Assembly: GCA_963974105.1 (NCBI GenBank) | Contig: CAXBBG010000001.1 | Location: 434,001-498,000, forward strand | From: UBA2136 sp963974105 | Lineage (GTDB): Bacteria > Pseudomonadota > Alphaproteobacteria > UBA2136 | Length of the DNA: 64,000 bases | Reading direction: 5' to 3' | Shown: positions 33,059 to 40,417 of the stretch, in pieces | Numbering within the stretch: position 1 is the stretch's first letter | Layout of the letters: every line of letters begins with the position of its first letter | Translations under genes and position numbers: made by a program | Notes under the pieces: model-generated | Databases searched by the model: none | What the model was told of the DNA's origin: nothing | Seen by the model: the letters and a program-made list of their open reading frames with translations, nothing else

Positions 33059-34078
33059 ATGACGATACATGTTTCCCCCCTTTTTGATGAGCTTGAACCG
33101 TTTAACACGGGTATGCTCAAAGTTTCTGATATGCATAGCTTGTATTATGAGGAAAGTGGAAATCCTCAAGGGGTGCCTGTATTGTTTTTGCATGGTGGCC
33201 CAGGGGCATGCTGCTCACCTAAAAATCGTCGTCGGTTCGACCCCGATGTTTTTCGTATTGTGATGTTTGACCAGCGCGGTTGTGGGCAAAGTACGCCGAA
33301 TGCTTGCTTGGAAGAAAATACAACGCAGCACCTTGTTTTAGATATAAACGCCTTGCGTCTGCATTTAGGTATAGAAAAATGGATGGTGACGGGTGGTTCG
33401 TGGGGGAGTACATTGGCTTTGGTCTATGCTGTTGAATATCCTAGTCAGGTTACAGGGCTTGTTTTAAATGGTATATTTTTGGGGTATCAAGTTAATGTAG
33501 AATGGCTGCATGGCCCACACGGTGTCGCGCGTATTTTTCCAGAGGCTTACGATGACTATTTAGCATTTTTACCAGAAGATGAAAGGGGAAGTCCTTTAGA
33601 GGCTTATAATAAAATTATAAACGGTAAAGATAAAGGGAAAGCTATTCAGGCAGCTGTTGCGATGATGACATATGAAGGCAAAGTGATGGCGATGGCTGAA
33701 AACACTTTAAAGGAAGAGTGTGAGCGTGCTGAGGCGATGCGCTTGATGACAGATGTGCAAAAAGCTGAAATGCAATTAGGTTTTGAAAGATTTGCTTTTA
33801 CACATAGCCGATTAGAAGGATATTACAGTGAAAATACTTTCTTTTTGGAGGAAGACTATATTTTAGATAATATCGATAAAATAAAGCATATCCCCACCGT
33901 GCTGGTGCATGGGCGTTATGATATGGTTTGTCCTGTTAAGAACGCTTACAAATTGCATCAATATTTGCCAAAAAGCAAGCTCACTATCGTACCAAATGCA
34001 GCGCATAGCACCAGCGAGATGATGGGTGAGGTGATGGGTGCTATTAAAGACATGGCAAAAATTGTATTAAATAGATAA
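33059..34078 (+). CDS. pip: Proline iminopeptidase
   Basis: 339 aa; an alpha/beta-hydrolase releasing N-terminal proline from peptides. The start is placed at the ATG at 33059 (MTIHVSPLFDELEPFNTGML), matching the family N-terminus; a longer frame from a GTG at 33026 is possible. Motifs: LFLHGGPGACCSP oxyanion loop, MFDQRGCGQSTP, nucleophile elbow GGSWGSTLAL (Ser near 111), a C-terminal HGRYDMVCPVKNA with the catalytic Asp, and PNAAHS with the His. Length is slightly above the common 310-330. Its last 12 bp overlap the convergent coiled-coil gene. Confidence 0.93.
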   Translation: MTIHVSPLFDELEPFNTGMLKVSDMHSLYYEESGNPQGVPVLFLHGGPGACCSPKNRRRFDPDVFRIVMFDQRGCGQSTPNACLEENTTQHLVLDINALRLHLGIEKWMVTGGSWGSTLALVYAVEYPSQVTGLVLNGIFLGYQVNVEWLHGPHGVARIFPEAYDDYLAFLPEDERGSPLEAYNKIINGKDKGKAIQAAVAMMTYEGKVMAMAENTLKEECERAEAMRLMTDVQKAEMQLGFERFAFTHSRLEGYYSENTFFLEEDYILDNIDKIKHIPTVLVHGRYDMVCPVKNAYKLHQYLPKSKLTIVPNAAHSTSEMMGEVMGAIKDMAKIVLNR

Positions 34079-34654
34079 ACCGTCTACTTCAGGGTGAAGA
34101 ATATCTTCACTTTTGCAAATGTTATATTCGTAAAGTAGGCGCTCTGCCATAATTGTGAATAGGTCACGCTTGACACGTTCAGCTGCTATTTTTCGCTCAT
34201 AACCCATATAAAGCTGCAGCAGCTCTTCTTGAGATATGCCTTCTGGTGGAGATTTTTTAATTCTTTTGTATTCAATAATAAAGTCTTGATATGTCATTTC
34301 AGACCTATCGGCCAATCTAGATAATTTCCCTTCTTCAGCACTTAGATAAGTGCCAAAGGAGTCGCTTTTTAAAATACAGGTGTGCGCTGCCCTGGCGGCA
34401 AGGCGTACATCTTCAAATGCATCATTGGCAGATGAGATATCTGATAAAATATCAAGCTCTTCTTGGATACCTTGTTGCTGAAGAGAAAGTTCTTCTAAGC
34501 GTATACAAGCTTGATCACTTTGTGTGATGTTATGACAATTTTGACCTTGCCTCTCAAAGCTTTGCTTAATGTGTTCTTGTTGGTGCTGCACTGTTATCAG
34601 GCTTTCTTCAAGCTCTGCTTGCTTCTCTTCTATGGCTGTGTAGAGTATTTCCAT
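34067..34654 (-). CDS. Hypothetical coiled-coil protein, 195 aa
   Basis: No family is recognised. The start is set at the ATG at 34654 (MEILYTAIEEKQAEL), 8 nt after AAAGGG. It is almost wholly helical, with no signal or membrane segment. Residues 3-72 form a heptad-rich, Gln/Glu-rich coiled coil (EEKQAELEESLITVQHQQEH, then EELSLQQQGIQEELDIL). A middle part (about 75-125) is followed by a second helical segment (about 125-185). It overlaps the 3' end of pip by 12 bp on the opposite strand. It might be an adaptor or chaperone-like protein; this is only from composition. Confidence 0.6.
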   Translation of the reverse strand: MEILYTAIEEKQAELEESLITVQHQQEHIKQSFERQGQNCHNITQSDQACIRLEELSLQQQGIQEELDILSDISSANDAFEDVRLAARAAHTCILKSDSFGTYLSAEEGKLSRLADRSEMTYQDFIIEYKRIKKSPPEGISQEELLQLYMGYERKIAAERVKRDLFTIMAERLLYEYNICKSEDILHPEVDGLSI

Positions 34655-34751
34655 GCAATTCACCCTTTATTGTATGTTTATATATATTTGGGGAGATAAG
34701 GCTTTAAATTCAAGTTAATACATATAAATTTTTGAGATTTATATTAAAAAT

Positions 34752-34780
34752 TTGCACAAAGCGTAAAAATTTCATATATT
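34752..34780 (+). promoter_or_regulatory. Sigma-70 promoter for dksA
   Basis: TTGCAC at 34752-34757, a 17-bp spacer and TATATT at 34775-34780. This puts the transcription start near 34788 and supports the dksA start at 34825 rather than an upstream one. Confidence 0.6.
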
Positions 34781-34824
34781 TTGGGGGAATTTTTATTGTT
34801 CATAATACTGTAAGGGAAAAGAAA

Positions 34825-35271
34825 ATGACAGAAGCTGCTGTAAAGGCGATGGAAGTACAAGCGAAAATGTACCCAGAAGGCTACGTTCCAAGCGAAGAAG
34901 AAGAATACATGAACCCTGTTCAAGTAGCCTTCTTTAAAGATATGCTCTTAGACTGGCGTCTACAGTTAGAAGAGGAAAGCACCTCAACTGTAAAAGAGCT
35001 TAAAGAAAACTCTTCGATTGAACCTGACTTAAATGATCAAGCTTCTTTAGAGTACGGCCAAACAGTTGAACTACGCACGAGAGATCGTGAGCGTAAATTG
35101 ATTTCTAAAATTGATGAAGCTTTAGGGCGTATTGAAGACGGCGATTTTGGTTACTGTGAAGAAACAGGTGATCCTATTGGTGTAAAACGTTTACTTGCTA
35201 GGCCAATTGCAACGTTGTGTATCGAAGCAAAGCGTCGCCAAGAGAAGCAAGAAACAGGATATGCAGGTTAA
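34825..35271 (+). CDS. dksA: RNA polymerase-binding transcription factor DksA
   Basis: 148 aa. The start at 34825 (MTEAAVKAMEVQAKMYPEGY) follows AAGGGAAAAG and matches the family; a longer frame would precede the promoter. DksA enters the RNA polymerase secondary channel and works with ppGpp. The coiled-coil pair spans about 40-110. The zinc region reads GDFGYCEETGDPIGVKRL and ARPIATLCIEAKRRQ. Only the first Cys of each usual Cys-x2-Cys pair remains (positions 2 and 4 are Thr and Ala), so zinc binding is probably weak or absent, as in other alphaproteobacterial members. It is followed 3 nt later by a Trm112-like gene. Confidence 0.92.
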   Translation: MTEAAVKAMEVQAKMYPEGYVPSEEEEYMNPVQVAFFKDMLLDWRLQLEEESTSTVKELKENSSIEPDLNDQASLEYGQTVELRTRDRERKLISKIDEALGRIEDGDFGYCEETGDPIGVKRLLARPIATLCIEAKRRQEKQETGYAG

Positions 35272-35274
35272 TCA

Positions 35275-35457
35275 ATGTATTCACAAGAAGTAGACCCAAA
35301 GCTATTGGAGATACTTGTATGCCCAATTACTAAAAAGCCGCTTGTCTATGATAAAAAGGCAGGTGAATTGATTAGTAAATCTGCAAAACTCGCGTTCCCT
35401 ATTAAAGATGGTATACCTGTTATGATAGTTGAAGAAGCGCGTGTTCTAGATAAATAA
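35275..35457 (+). CDS. Trm112-like protein (UPF0434)
   Basis: A 60-aa protein of the Trm112 family. The N-terminus KLLEILVCPITKKPLVYDKK and the C-terminus AFPIKDGIPVMIVEEAR match the family closely. It keeps one Cys-Pro instead of the zinc-binding Cys pairs, as usual in bacteria. Eukaryotic Trm112 activates methyltransferases; the bacterial role is not defined. It lies 3 nt after dksA, so it is co-transcribed and co-translated with it, and a strong terminator follows. Confidence 0.9.
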   Translation: MYSQEVDPKLLEILVCPITKKPLVYDKKAGELISKSAKLAFPIKDGIPVMIVEEARVLDK

Positions 35458-35469
35458 GAACAGAAATGT

Positions 35470-35515
35470 GAACAGATCCGCCTTATATGTTATAATGAGG
35501 CGGATCTGTTTTTTA
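35470..35515 (+). terminator. Strong terminator after the dksA operon
   Basis: A 12-bp perfect stem AACAGATCCGCC / GGCGGATCTGTT is followed by TTTT. It ends the dksA-Trm112 unit. Confidence 0.85.
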
Positions 35516-35529
35516 AGGATTGAAATAAA

Positions 35530-35883
35530 ATGTCACAGCCGATGGAAATACGCCTTCGAAGCGATAAAAAAAATCTAAGTATTGCTTTTAGTGCGGGTGA
35601 AATTTATGAATTTAGTGCAGAGTTTTTGAGGGTAGAATCACCTTCCGCAGAAGTAAAAGGACACGGCGCTGATCCTAAGCGCATTATTGCTGGTAAGCAA
35701 GATGTTGCTATTAAAAACATTGAACCTGTGGGGCATTATGCCGTGAAGTTCGTCTTTAGTGATGGGCATGCTTCTGGGCTGTATACGTGGAGTTATTTAA
35801 AAGAGCTTGGGGCTGACAAAGAAGAAATTTGGCAGACTTATTTAGAGAATTTAAAAAAACTAAACTTAAAGAGAGAAAATTAA
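35530..35883 (+). CDS. DUF971 protein (GBBH-like N-terminal domain)
   Basis: 117 aa. The pattern MEIRLRSDKKNLSIAFSAGE, then EFLRVESPSAEVKGHG, then VAIKNIEPVGHYAVKFVFSD and GLYTWSYLKELG matches the DUF971 / gamma-butyrobetaine-hydroxylase N-terminal-like domain. In stand-alone bacterial form it has often been linked to iron-sulfur protein maturation genes, but no function is proven. No zinc cysteines are present. It starts just after the dksA terminator and its TAA is directly followed by the next ATG, so it is co-transcribed with the PCu(A)C gene. Confidence 0.85.
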   Translation: MSQPMEIRLRSDKKNLSIAFSAGEIYEFSAEFLRVESPSAEVKGHGADPKRIIAGKQDVAIKNIEPVGHYAVKFVFSDGHASGLYTWSYLKELGADKEEIWQTYLENLKKLNLKREN

Positions 35884-36339
35884 ATGTATAAAAAAATACT
35901 TATAGCTGTTTTGTTGCTTGCAACACCTGTACAAGCTTACGCAGAAGAAACTGGTGTGATACTGAAAAAAATGTGGGCACGTGCCACGGTTGCAGGCGCA
36001 AGTACGGGTGTGATTTACGGCATTATTGAAAATAAGTCAGGTAAAGATGATGCGCTTATCTCTGTTAGTACGCCTGTTTCTCGTATGGCAATGATTCATC
36101 GTACAACGATGAATGATGAAGGTATTATGAATATGAGTCATATGGAAAAAGTGGTTTTAAAAAATGATACTTTTGTTGTGATGGAGCCTGGTGACATTCA
36201 CATTATGTTGATGGGATTAGAACAAAAATTAACAGATGGTTACGATATTCCTGTTAAGTTTGAATTTGAAAATTCGCCAGCGCAAAATATCCGTGTGAAG
36301 GTTTATCCTATTTCAACGACTTGGAAAAACGTAGAATAA
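35884..36339 (+). CDS. Periplasmic copper chaperone PCu(A)C
   Basis: 151 aa. The signal peptide is MYKKILIAVLLLATPVQAYA. The copper site H(M)-x10-M-x21-H-x-M is seen as RMAMIHRTTMNDEGIMNM followed by MEPGDIHIMLMGL. The family delivers Cu(I) to the CuA/CuB centres of cytochrome c oxidase in the periplasm. Length is typical. It directly abuts the DUF971 gene upstream and is followed after 13 nt by the PMM-like HAD gene, so these may form one unit with the ABC exporter further on. Confidence 0.92.
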   Translation: MYKKILIAVLLLATPVQAYAEETGVILKKMWARATVAGASTGVIYGIIENKSGKDDALISVSTPVSRMAMIHRTTMNDEGIMNMSHMEKVVLKNDTFVVMEPGDIHIMLMGLEQKLTDGYDIPVKFEFENSPAQNIRVKVYPISTTWKNVE

Positions 36340-36352
36340 GGTGGCTAGAATT

Positions 36353-37081
36353 ATGTTTTATATTTATGATGTTGATATGACTTTAGCTGAGTCGGATTGC
36401 TGTATGACAGATGAAATGGCCGATGTTTTTCGCCAAGCTATGGCAGGGAAATCATATTTTTTCTGCTCTGGTAGTGCTTTGGATAAAATGAAACAGCAAA
36501 TACCTGAAGATATCACAGAAAATGCGGCGGGACTTTTGCCAGTTATGGGTGGCGAGCTTTGGAAAAATGGTGAGTTGGTTTACAGACGTGAATTTACATG
36601 GCCAGAAGGTCTGCGTGAAGATTTAGAAGCCACGCTTGAGCAGAGTCAATATCCTGAGCGTACAGGTGACCATTTGCAAGACCGTAAAACAATGGTTTGC
36701 TTTTCCACAGTAGGTAAAGCTGCTGATATGCCGGCTCGTAAACGCTATGAAGCATGGGAAGAGCAAAATCGCGAACGTGAAATTTTTGCGAAAGAATTGG
36801 CTGCAAAATATCCATCACTTCATTTTTCTATTGGCGGTAAAACATCGGTAGATATTAGCGAGCATGGCAATGATAAATCTCAAGCACTTAAAGCTATGCG
36901 TGAATATTATGGTGATGAGCCTGTTATGTTTTTTGGGGATCGTATGTATGAAGGTGGGAATGACTATCCATTAAGCGAAGCTTTACGTTTAGAAAGCGCA
37001 CAAAACGTAACTGTCCCGGTCCAAAACCCAGAAGATACGATGCGTAAACTACAAGAGTTACTTTTACAGAAAGTATCTTGA
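36353..37081 (+). CDS. HAD-IIB hydrolase, phosphomannomutase-like (paralogue 2)
   Basis: 242 aa. The start is the ATG at 36353, with AAGGTGG 8 nt upstream; an in-frame GTG at 36341 overlaps that site. Motif I is YIYDVDMTLAESD, which keeps the first Asp and the second at +2. Motif II is FFCSGSALDKM. The cap ends SIGGKTSVDISEHGNDKS, close to the phosphomannomutase GGxTSxDxxxxGxDK motif. The final motif is VMFFGDRMYEGGNDYPLSEA. It shares layout and several short blocks with the gene at 22946. It is probably a sugar-phosphate phosphatase or mutase. It lies 18 nt before the ABC ATPase gene. Confidence 0.7.
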   Translation: MFYIYDVDMTLAESDCCMTDEMADVFRQAMAGKSYFFCSGSALDKMKQQIPEDITENAAGLLPVMGGELWKNGELVYRREFTWPEGLREDLEATLEQSQYPERTGDHLQDRKTMVCFSTVGKAADMPARKRYEAWEEQNREREIFAKELAAKYPSLHFSIGGKTSVDISEHGNDKSQALKAMREYYGDEPVMFFGDRMYEGGNDYPLSEALRLESAQNVTVPVQNPEDTMRKLQELLLQKVS

Positions 37082-37099
37082 ATATAAAGGAACTTTACA

Positions 37100-37990
37100 A
37101 TGCCTGTGATTGAAGCGATTAACGTTAAAAAGAATTTTGGTGATTTTCAGGCTGTAAAAGGCGTGTCGTTTAATGTTCCAAAAGGCACGTGTGTTGGTTT
37201 GCTTGGCCCAAACGGTGCGGGTAAAACCACCACGATGCGTATGATTATGGGCTTAAGTTCTTTAAGCGAAGGTTCTTTGAATGTCTTTGGCGTTCCTGTT
37301 GACAAGGTGTCGCGCGCAGAAAAAATGCGTATCGGTCTTGTGCCACAGGAAGATAACTTAGACCCAGATTTGTCAGTTAGGCAAAATTTGGAAGTATATG
37401 GTAGTTACTTTGGTTTAAATAAGTCTTACGTTCAAGAAAGATCGGCTGAACTTTTAGAGTTTATGCAGTTGACGGAAAAATCAGACAACCGTGTAAACCA
37501 CTTAAGTGGTGGTATGAAGCGCCGTCTTATTATTGCGCGCTCTCTTATTGCTAACCCTGACTTTGTTATTTTAGATGAACCAACAACAGGGCTTGACCCT
37601 CAAGCGCGTGTGCTTATATGGAAAAGCTTGCTTAAGCTAAAAGAAGAGGGGAAGACACTTCTTTTGACAACGCATTATATGGATGAAGCGCAGCGTCTAT
37701 GCGACAACATTGTGATTGTTGATGGAGGTAAAGTATTAGATGAAGGTTCTCCAAAAGTGCTTATTTCAAAACATGTGAAGGACCATGTTTTTGAAGTGAT
37801 GAAACCTGTGCCAGCAGATTTAAATTCAAGCAATATTGACCGTGAAGATATCGGTGACGCTGTTTTATTTTACGTTAACGATATGACTAAAATAAAAGAC
37901 ATGTTGTCAGAAGGTGTGACGTATACACACCGAGAGTCGAACCTAGAAGATGTATTTTTACGTTTAACTGGGCATAAGTTGCGAGATTAA
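37100..37990 (+). CDS. ABC transporter ATP-binding protein, NodI/DRA family
   Basis: 296 aa. Walker A is LLGPNGAGKTTTMRM (about 34), Q-loop VPQEDNLDPDLSVRQNLEVY (about 80), signature HLSGGMKRRLIIARSL (about 135) and Walker B FVILDEPTTGLDPQAR (about 157), followed by the His switch TTHYMDEAQR. The stretch after the Q-loop (NLDPDLSVRQNLEVYGSYFG) is typical of NodI-like exporters of the lipo-oligosaccharide/drug-resistance group. The C-terminal 80 residues form the usual accessory domain. With two following permeases it should form an exporter in the inner membrane; the substrate is unknown. Confidence 0.92.
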   Translation: MPVIEAINVKKNFGDFQAVKGVSFNVPKGTCVGLLGPNGAGKTTTMRMIMGLSSLSEGSLNVFGVPVDKVSRAEKMRIGLVPQEDNLDPDLSVRQNLEVYGSYFGLNKSYVQERSAELLEFMQLTEKSDNRVNHLSGGMKRRLIIARSLIANPDFVILDEPTTGLDPQARVLIWKSLLKLKEEGKTLLLTTHYMDEAQRLCDNIVIVDGGKVLDEGSPKVLISKHVKDHVFEVMKPVPADLNSSNIDREDIGDAVLFYVNDMTKIKDMLSEGVTYTHRESNLEDVFLRLTGHKLRD

Positions 37991-38773
37991 ATGTTGGGAT
38001 CTTTTTTTTCATACACAAATATTCATGCGCTTATGGTGCGCTATTTTATGGAATATCGCCAATTGGCAAAAGTGCTTTTGCTTGGTGACGTTTTAGAGCG
38101 CGTTATATTTTTTATTGCCTTTGGTTTTGGTCTTGGGCGTGCGGTGAATCAAATTGCAGGTGTTGATTATATGACCTTTTTAGCACCTGGTATTGCAGCG
38201 GGATCTGGCTTGTTTGTTATGTTGGCTGCAACAACTTATGGTGCACATAATCGCTATTCTTCAGCACGTATTTGGCAAAGTTGGCTTGCGACACCTATTA
38301 AACTGCAAGACTTATTGTTTGCAGAGATATTATTTCCAAGTATAAGGGCGCTGCCTTCACTCCTTATTTTGTATATGGTGGCTTACGGTTTTGGAGCGAT
38401 ACCTTCTGTTTCTGGTGCGTTGTTAAGTATCCCTATTTTACTTTTAGCAAACCTTGTTTACGGGGTTATTACACTGGCCATGGCCGGGCTATTGGGTCGC
38501 TTGCTTTATTTTAAATATATTCAAAGTTTGTGGATTATGCCGATGTATCTTTTTAGTGGTGTTTTCTTTAATTTAGATGATGCGCCTGTTTGGTTAAGTG
38601 CTTTTGCACAAATATTTCCGCTCACGCATGTGCTTGAAATTGTAAGGCCAATGGTACTTGGTCAAAACGTTGAATTGTTTGATGTTTTATCACGTTTATG
38701 TGTTTTATTTATTATATTTGTGATTGGTTTTTATTTTGCGTTTAAATTTTTTAAACGTCGCTTGTTTGATTAA
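37991..38773 (+). CDS. ABC-2 type permease, NodJ-like (first)
   Basis: 260 aa. It has about six hydrophobic segments in the ABC-2 order, with MVRYFMEYRQLAKVLLLGDV before the first and the conserved PMYLFSGVFFNLDDAP before the fifth. The region FLAPGIAAGSGLFVMLAATT is typical of NodJ. The start codon directly follows the ATPase stop, so the genes are coupled. A second, related permease lies 12 nt downstream. The pair probably assembles as a heterodimer with two ATPase copies. Confidence 0.88.
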   Translation: MLGSFFSYTNIHALMVRYFMEYRQLAKVLLLGDVLERVIFFIAFGFGLGRAVNQIAGVDYMTFLAPGIAAGSGLFVMLAATTYGAHNRYSSARIWQSWLATPIKLQDLLFAEILFPSIRALPSLLILYMVAYGFGAIPSVSGALLSIPILLLANLVYGVITLAMAGLLGRLLYFKYIQSLWIMPMYLFSGVFFNLDDAPVWLSAFAQIFPLTHVLEIVRPMVLGQNVELFDVLSRLCVLFIIFVIGFYFAFKFFKRRLFD

Positions 38774-38785
38774 GGAGCTTGTTAT

Positions 38786-39571
38786 ATGACGCATTTTATT
38801 AAAACAGTTTTTGCTTTATGGAAAAGGCATTACTTTGTTTGGAAGAGTATGTTTTGGCCTTCTTTAACGTCAAATGTCTTTAACCCTTTATTGTTTTTAT
38901 TTTCATTTGGTTTTGGTATGGGTTCTATTATTGAAACGATGGAAGTTGGCGGGCAACAGGTTTCTTATATGTCTTATATTATTCCAGGTATGATGGCTTA
39001 CAGTGGTATGTTTGCGGCTAGCTTTGAAACGAGTATTTCAGCCTTTGCGCGTAGTCATATGCAAAGTTACTGGGATCAGGTTTTGTCTACACCTGCAAGG
39101 CTTTATCATCTGTTATGGGCAGAGATTTTCTGGGCAACATCTAAATCTTTGTTCGCTGTGGTTTGTGTGATGGCTGTTGGTTACGGTTTCGGAAGTATTG
39201 ATGCGGGTCTTAGTATTTTACTGGTATTACCTGTGATGGCATTGGGATGCTTGTGTTTTTCAGCTTGCGGTATGGTGGCCACTTCCTTGGCAAGAAGTTT
39301 TGATATGTTTAGTTACTTCTTTACCTTTTGGGTAACACCTATGTTTATTTTTAGCGGTGTTTTCTTTCCTGTCACGCGTTTTCCTGAAGCGGTGCAAAAT
39401 TTTGCCTTTTGTCTGCCTATGACGCACCTTGTTGATATTGTACGTGTGATTAGTGCCGACTTGCCTTTTGATGGCTTAGCTATTTTTTATAAAATGGCAT
39501 ATCTTGTTATTTTAACGGCAGTCGCTTATAGTGTTGCTTACCATAAAATGAAGAAAAGAATTTTTGACTAA
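38786..39571 (+). CDS. ABC-2 type permease, NodJ-like (second)
   Basis: 261 aa; a paralogue of the preceding gene with the same six-segment layout. FVWKSMFWPSLTSNVFNPLL precedes the first membrane segment, SYIIPGMMAYSGMFAASFET follows, and WVTPMFIFSGVFFPVTRFPE lies near the C-terminal half. NodIJ systems usually have a single permease; two adjacent ones point to a heterodimeric channel. The start follows TAAGGAGCTTGTTAT, a good Shine-Dalgarno sequence. Its stop overlaps the dnaQ ATG by one base. Confidence 0.88.
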   Translation: MTHFIKTVFALWKRHYFVWKSMFWPSLTSNVFNPLLFLFSFGFGMGSIIETMEVGGQQVSYMSYIIPGMMAYSGMFAASFETSISAFARSHMQSYWDQVLSTPARLYHLLWAEIFWATSKSLFAVVCVMAVGYGFGSIDAGLSILLVLPVMALGCLCFSACGMVATSLARSFDMFSYFFTFWVTPMFIFSGVFFPVTRFPEAVQNFAFCLPMTHLVDIVRVISADLPFDGLAIFYKMAYLVILTAVAYSVAYHKMKKRIFD

Positions 39572-40290
39572 TGTCTAAATTGATTGAAATTGTATTCGAT
39601 ACAGAAACAACAGGTTTTGACCCTAAAACTGGGGATAAAATTGTTGAAATCGGGGCGTTGCGTATTTACGATAAAATGCGTACGGACGACCCTGCCGATA
39701 CATTTCATTTATTGGTAAACCCTGAGCGTGACATTCCTGAAGAGGTTGTAAAAGTTCACGGTATTACAAATGAAAAGGTTAAAGATTCCCCAGTTTTTTC
39801 TGAAATTGCAGATGACTTTTTAGCTTTTATTGGCGACGCGCCTCTTGTTGCGCATAACGCGTCTTTTGATATGCGTTTTATCAATGCGGAATTAGAAGCG
39901 ATTGGGCGAGAACCTTTAAATAACCCTGTGGTGGATACCCTTGCCATCGCGCGCCGTAAGTTCCCTGGTTCGCGCGCAACTTTGGACGCACTTTGTTCAA
40001 GGTTTGAAGTGGACTTATCTGTGCGCGTATTTCACGGAGCTTTGCTCGATTCACAACTTTTGGCTGACGTATATTTACATTTATGTGGCGGTTTGCAACA
40101 CGGTTTTTCATTGGCAAGTGAAACATATTCATCGGACGATGATATACAGTTAGATGTATTATCATTGGTAGGCGATGTGCGTGAAGAGCGCCTTTTTCCT
40201 GTACCTGAAGATGAAGCAAAAGCACATGAAGCTTTTGTAGAAAAAGTGGGCGCTAGCCTATGGTTTGATGGTGAAAAATCTTCTGACTAA
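39571..40290 (+). CDS. dnaQ: DNA polymerase III epsilon subunit (3'-5' exonuclease)
   Basis: 239 aa; the proofreading subunit of the replicative polymerase. DEDDh exonuclease motifs: Exo I VFDTETTGFDPKTGDKIVEI (about 9), Exo II LVAHNASFDMRFINAEL (about 92) and Exo III HGALLDSQLLADVYL (His and Asp, about 155). The C-terminal tail that binds the alpha subunit is present but short of recognisable motifs (residues 180-239). In most alphaproteobacteria dnaQ sits with coaE and maf. Here it overlaps the ABC permease by one base (TAATG) and lies just before the heat-shock operon, so the origin-proximal cluster has been rearranged. Confidence 0.95.
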   Translation: MSKLIEIVFDTETTGFDPKTGDKIVEIGALRIYDKMRTDDPADTFHLLVNPERDIPEEVVKVHGITNEKVKDSPVFSEIADDFLAFIGDAPLVAHNASFDMRFINAELEAIGREPLNNPVVDTLAIARRKFPGSRATLDALCSRFEVDLSVRVFHGALLDSQLLADVYLHLCGGLQHGFSLASETYSSDDDIQLDVLSLVGDVREERLFPVPEDEAKAHEAFVEKVGASLWFDGEKSSD

Positions 40291-40310
40291 CTTCTTGAAT
40301 AAAAACTTTT

Positions 40311-40337
40311 TTAGCACTCGCTGCATGTAAGTGCTAA
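40311..40337. promoter_or_regulatory. CIRCE element 1 (HrcA operator)
   Basis: TTAGCACTC-N9-AAGTGCTAA, a single mismatch from the consensus TTAGCACTC-N9-GAGTGCTAA. It lies about 80 bp upstream of hrcA. Confidence 0.9.
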
Positions 40338-40344
40338 AAAAGTT

Positions 40345-40371
40345 CTGGCACTTTGTTGAAAAGAGTGCTAA
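40345..40371. promoter_or_regulatory. CIRCE element 2, imperfect, overlapping the promoter
   Basis: CTGGCACTT-N9-GAGTGCTAA. The right arm is perfect and the left matches 6 of 9. It covers the -35 region at 40356-40361, so HrcA binding here would block RNA polymerase directly. Confidence 0.75.
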
Positions 40372-40384
40372 AGTCCCCTATATT
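40356..40384 (+). promoter_or_regulatory. Promoter of the hrcA-grpE-dnaK operon
   Basis: TTGAAA at 40356-40361, a 17-bp spacer and TATATT at 40379-40384 fit sigma-70. The same stretch can be read as a sigma-32 (RpoH) promoter, GTTGAA-N14-CCCCTATAT (40355-40383). It overlaps CIRCE element 2. Confidence 0.7.
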
Positions 40385-40417
40385 AAAATTATAAACATAA
40401 CTTAGAGGAGGGGTTTT

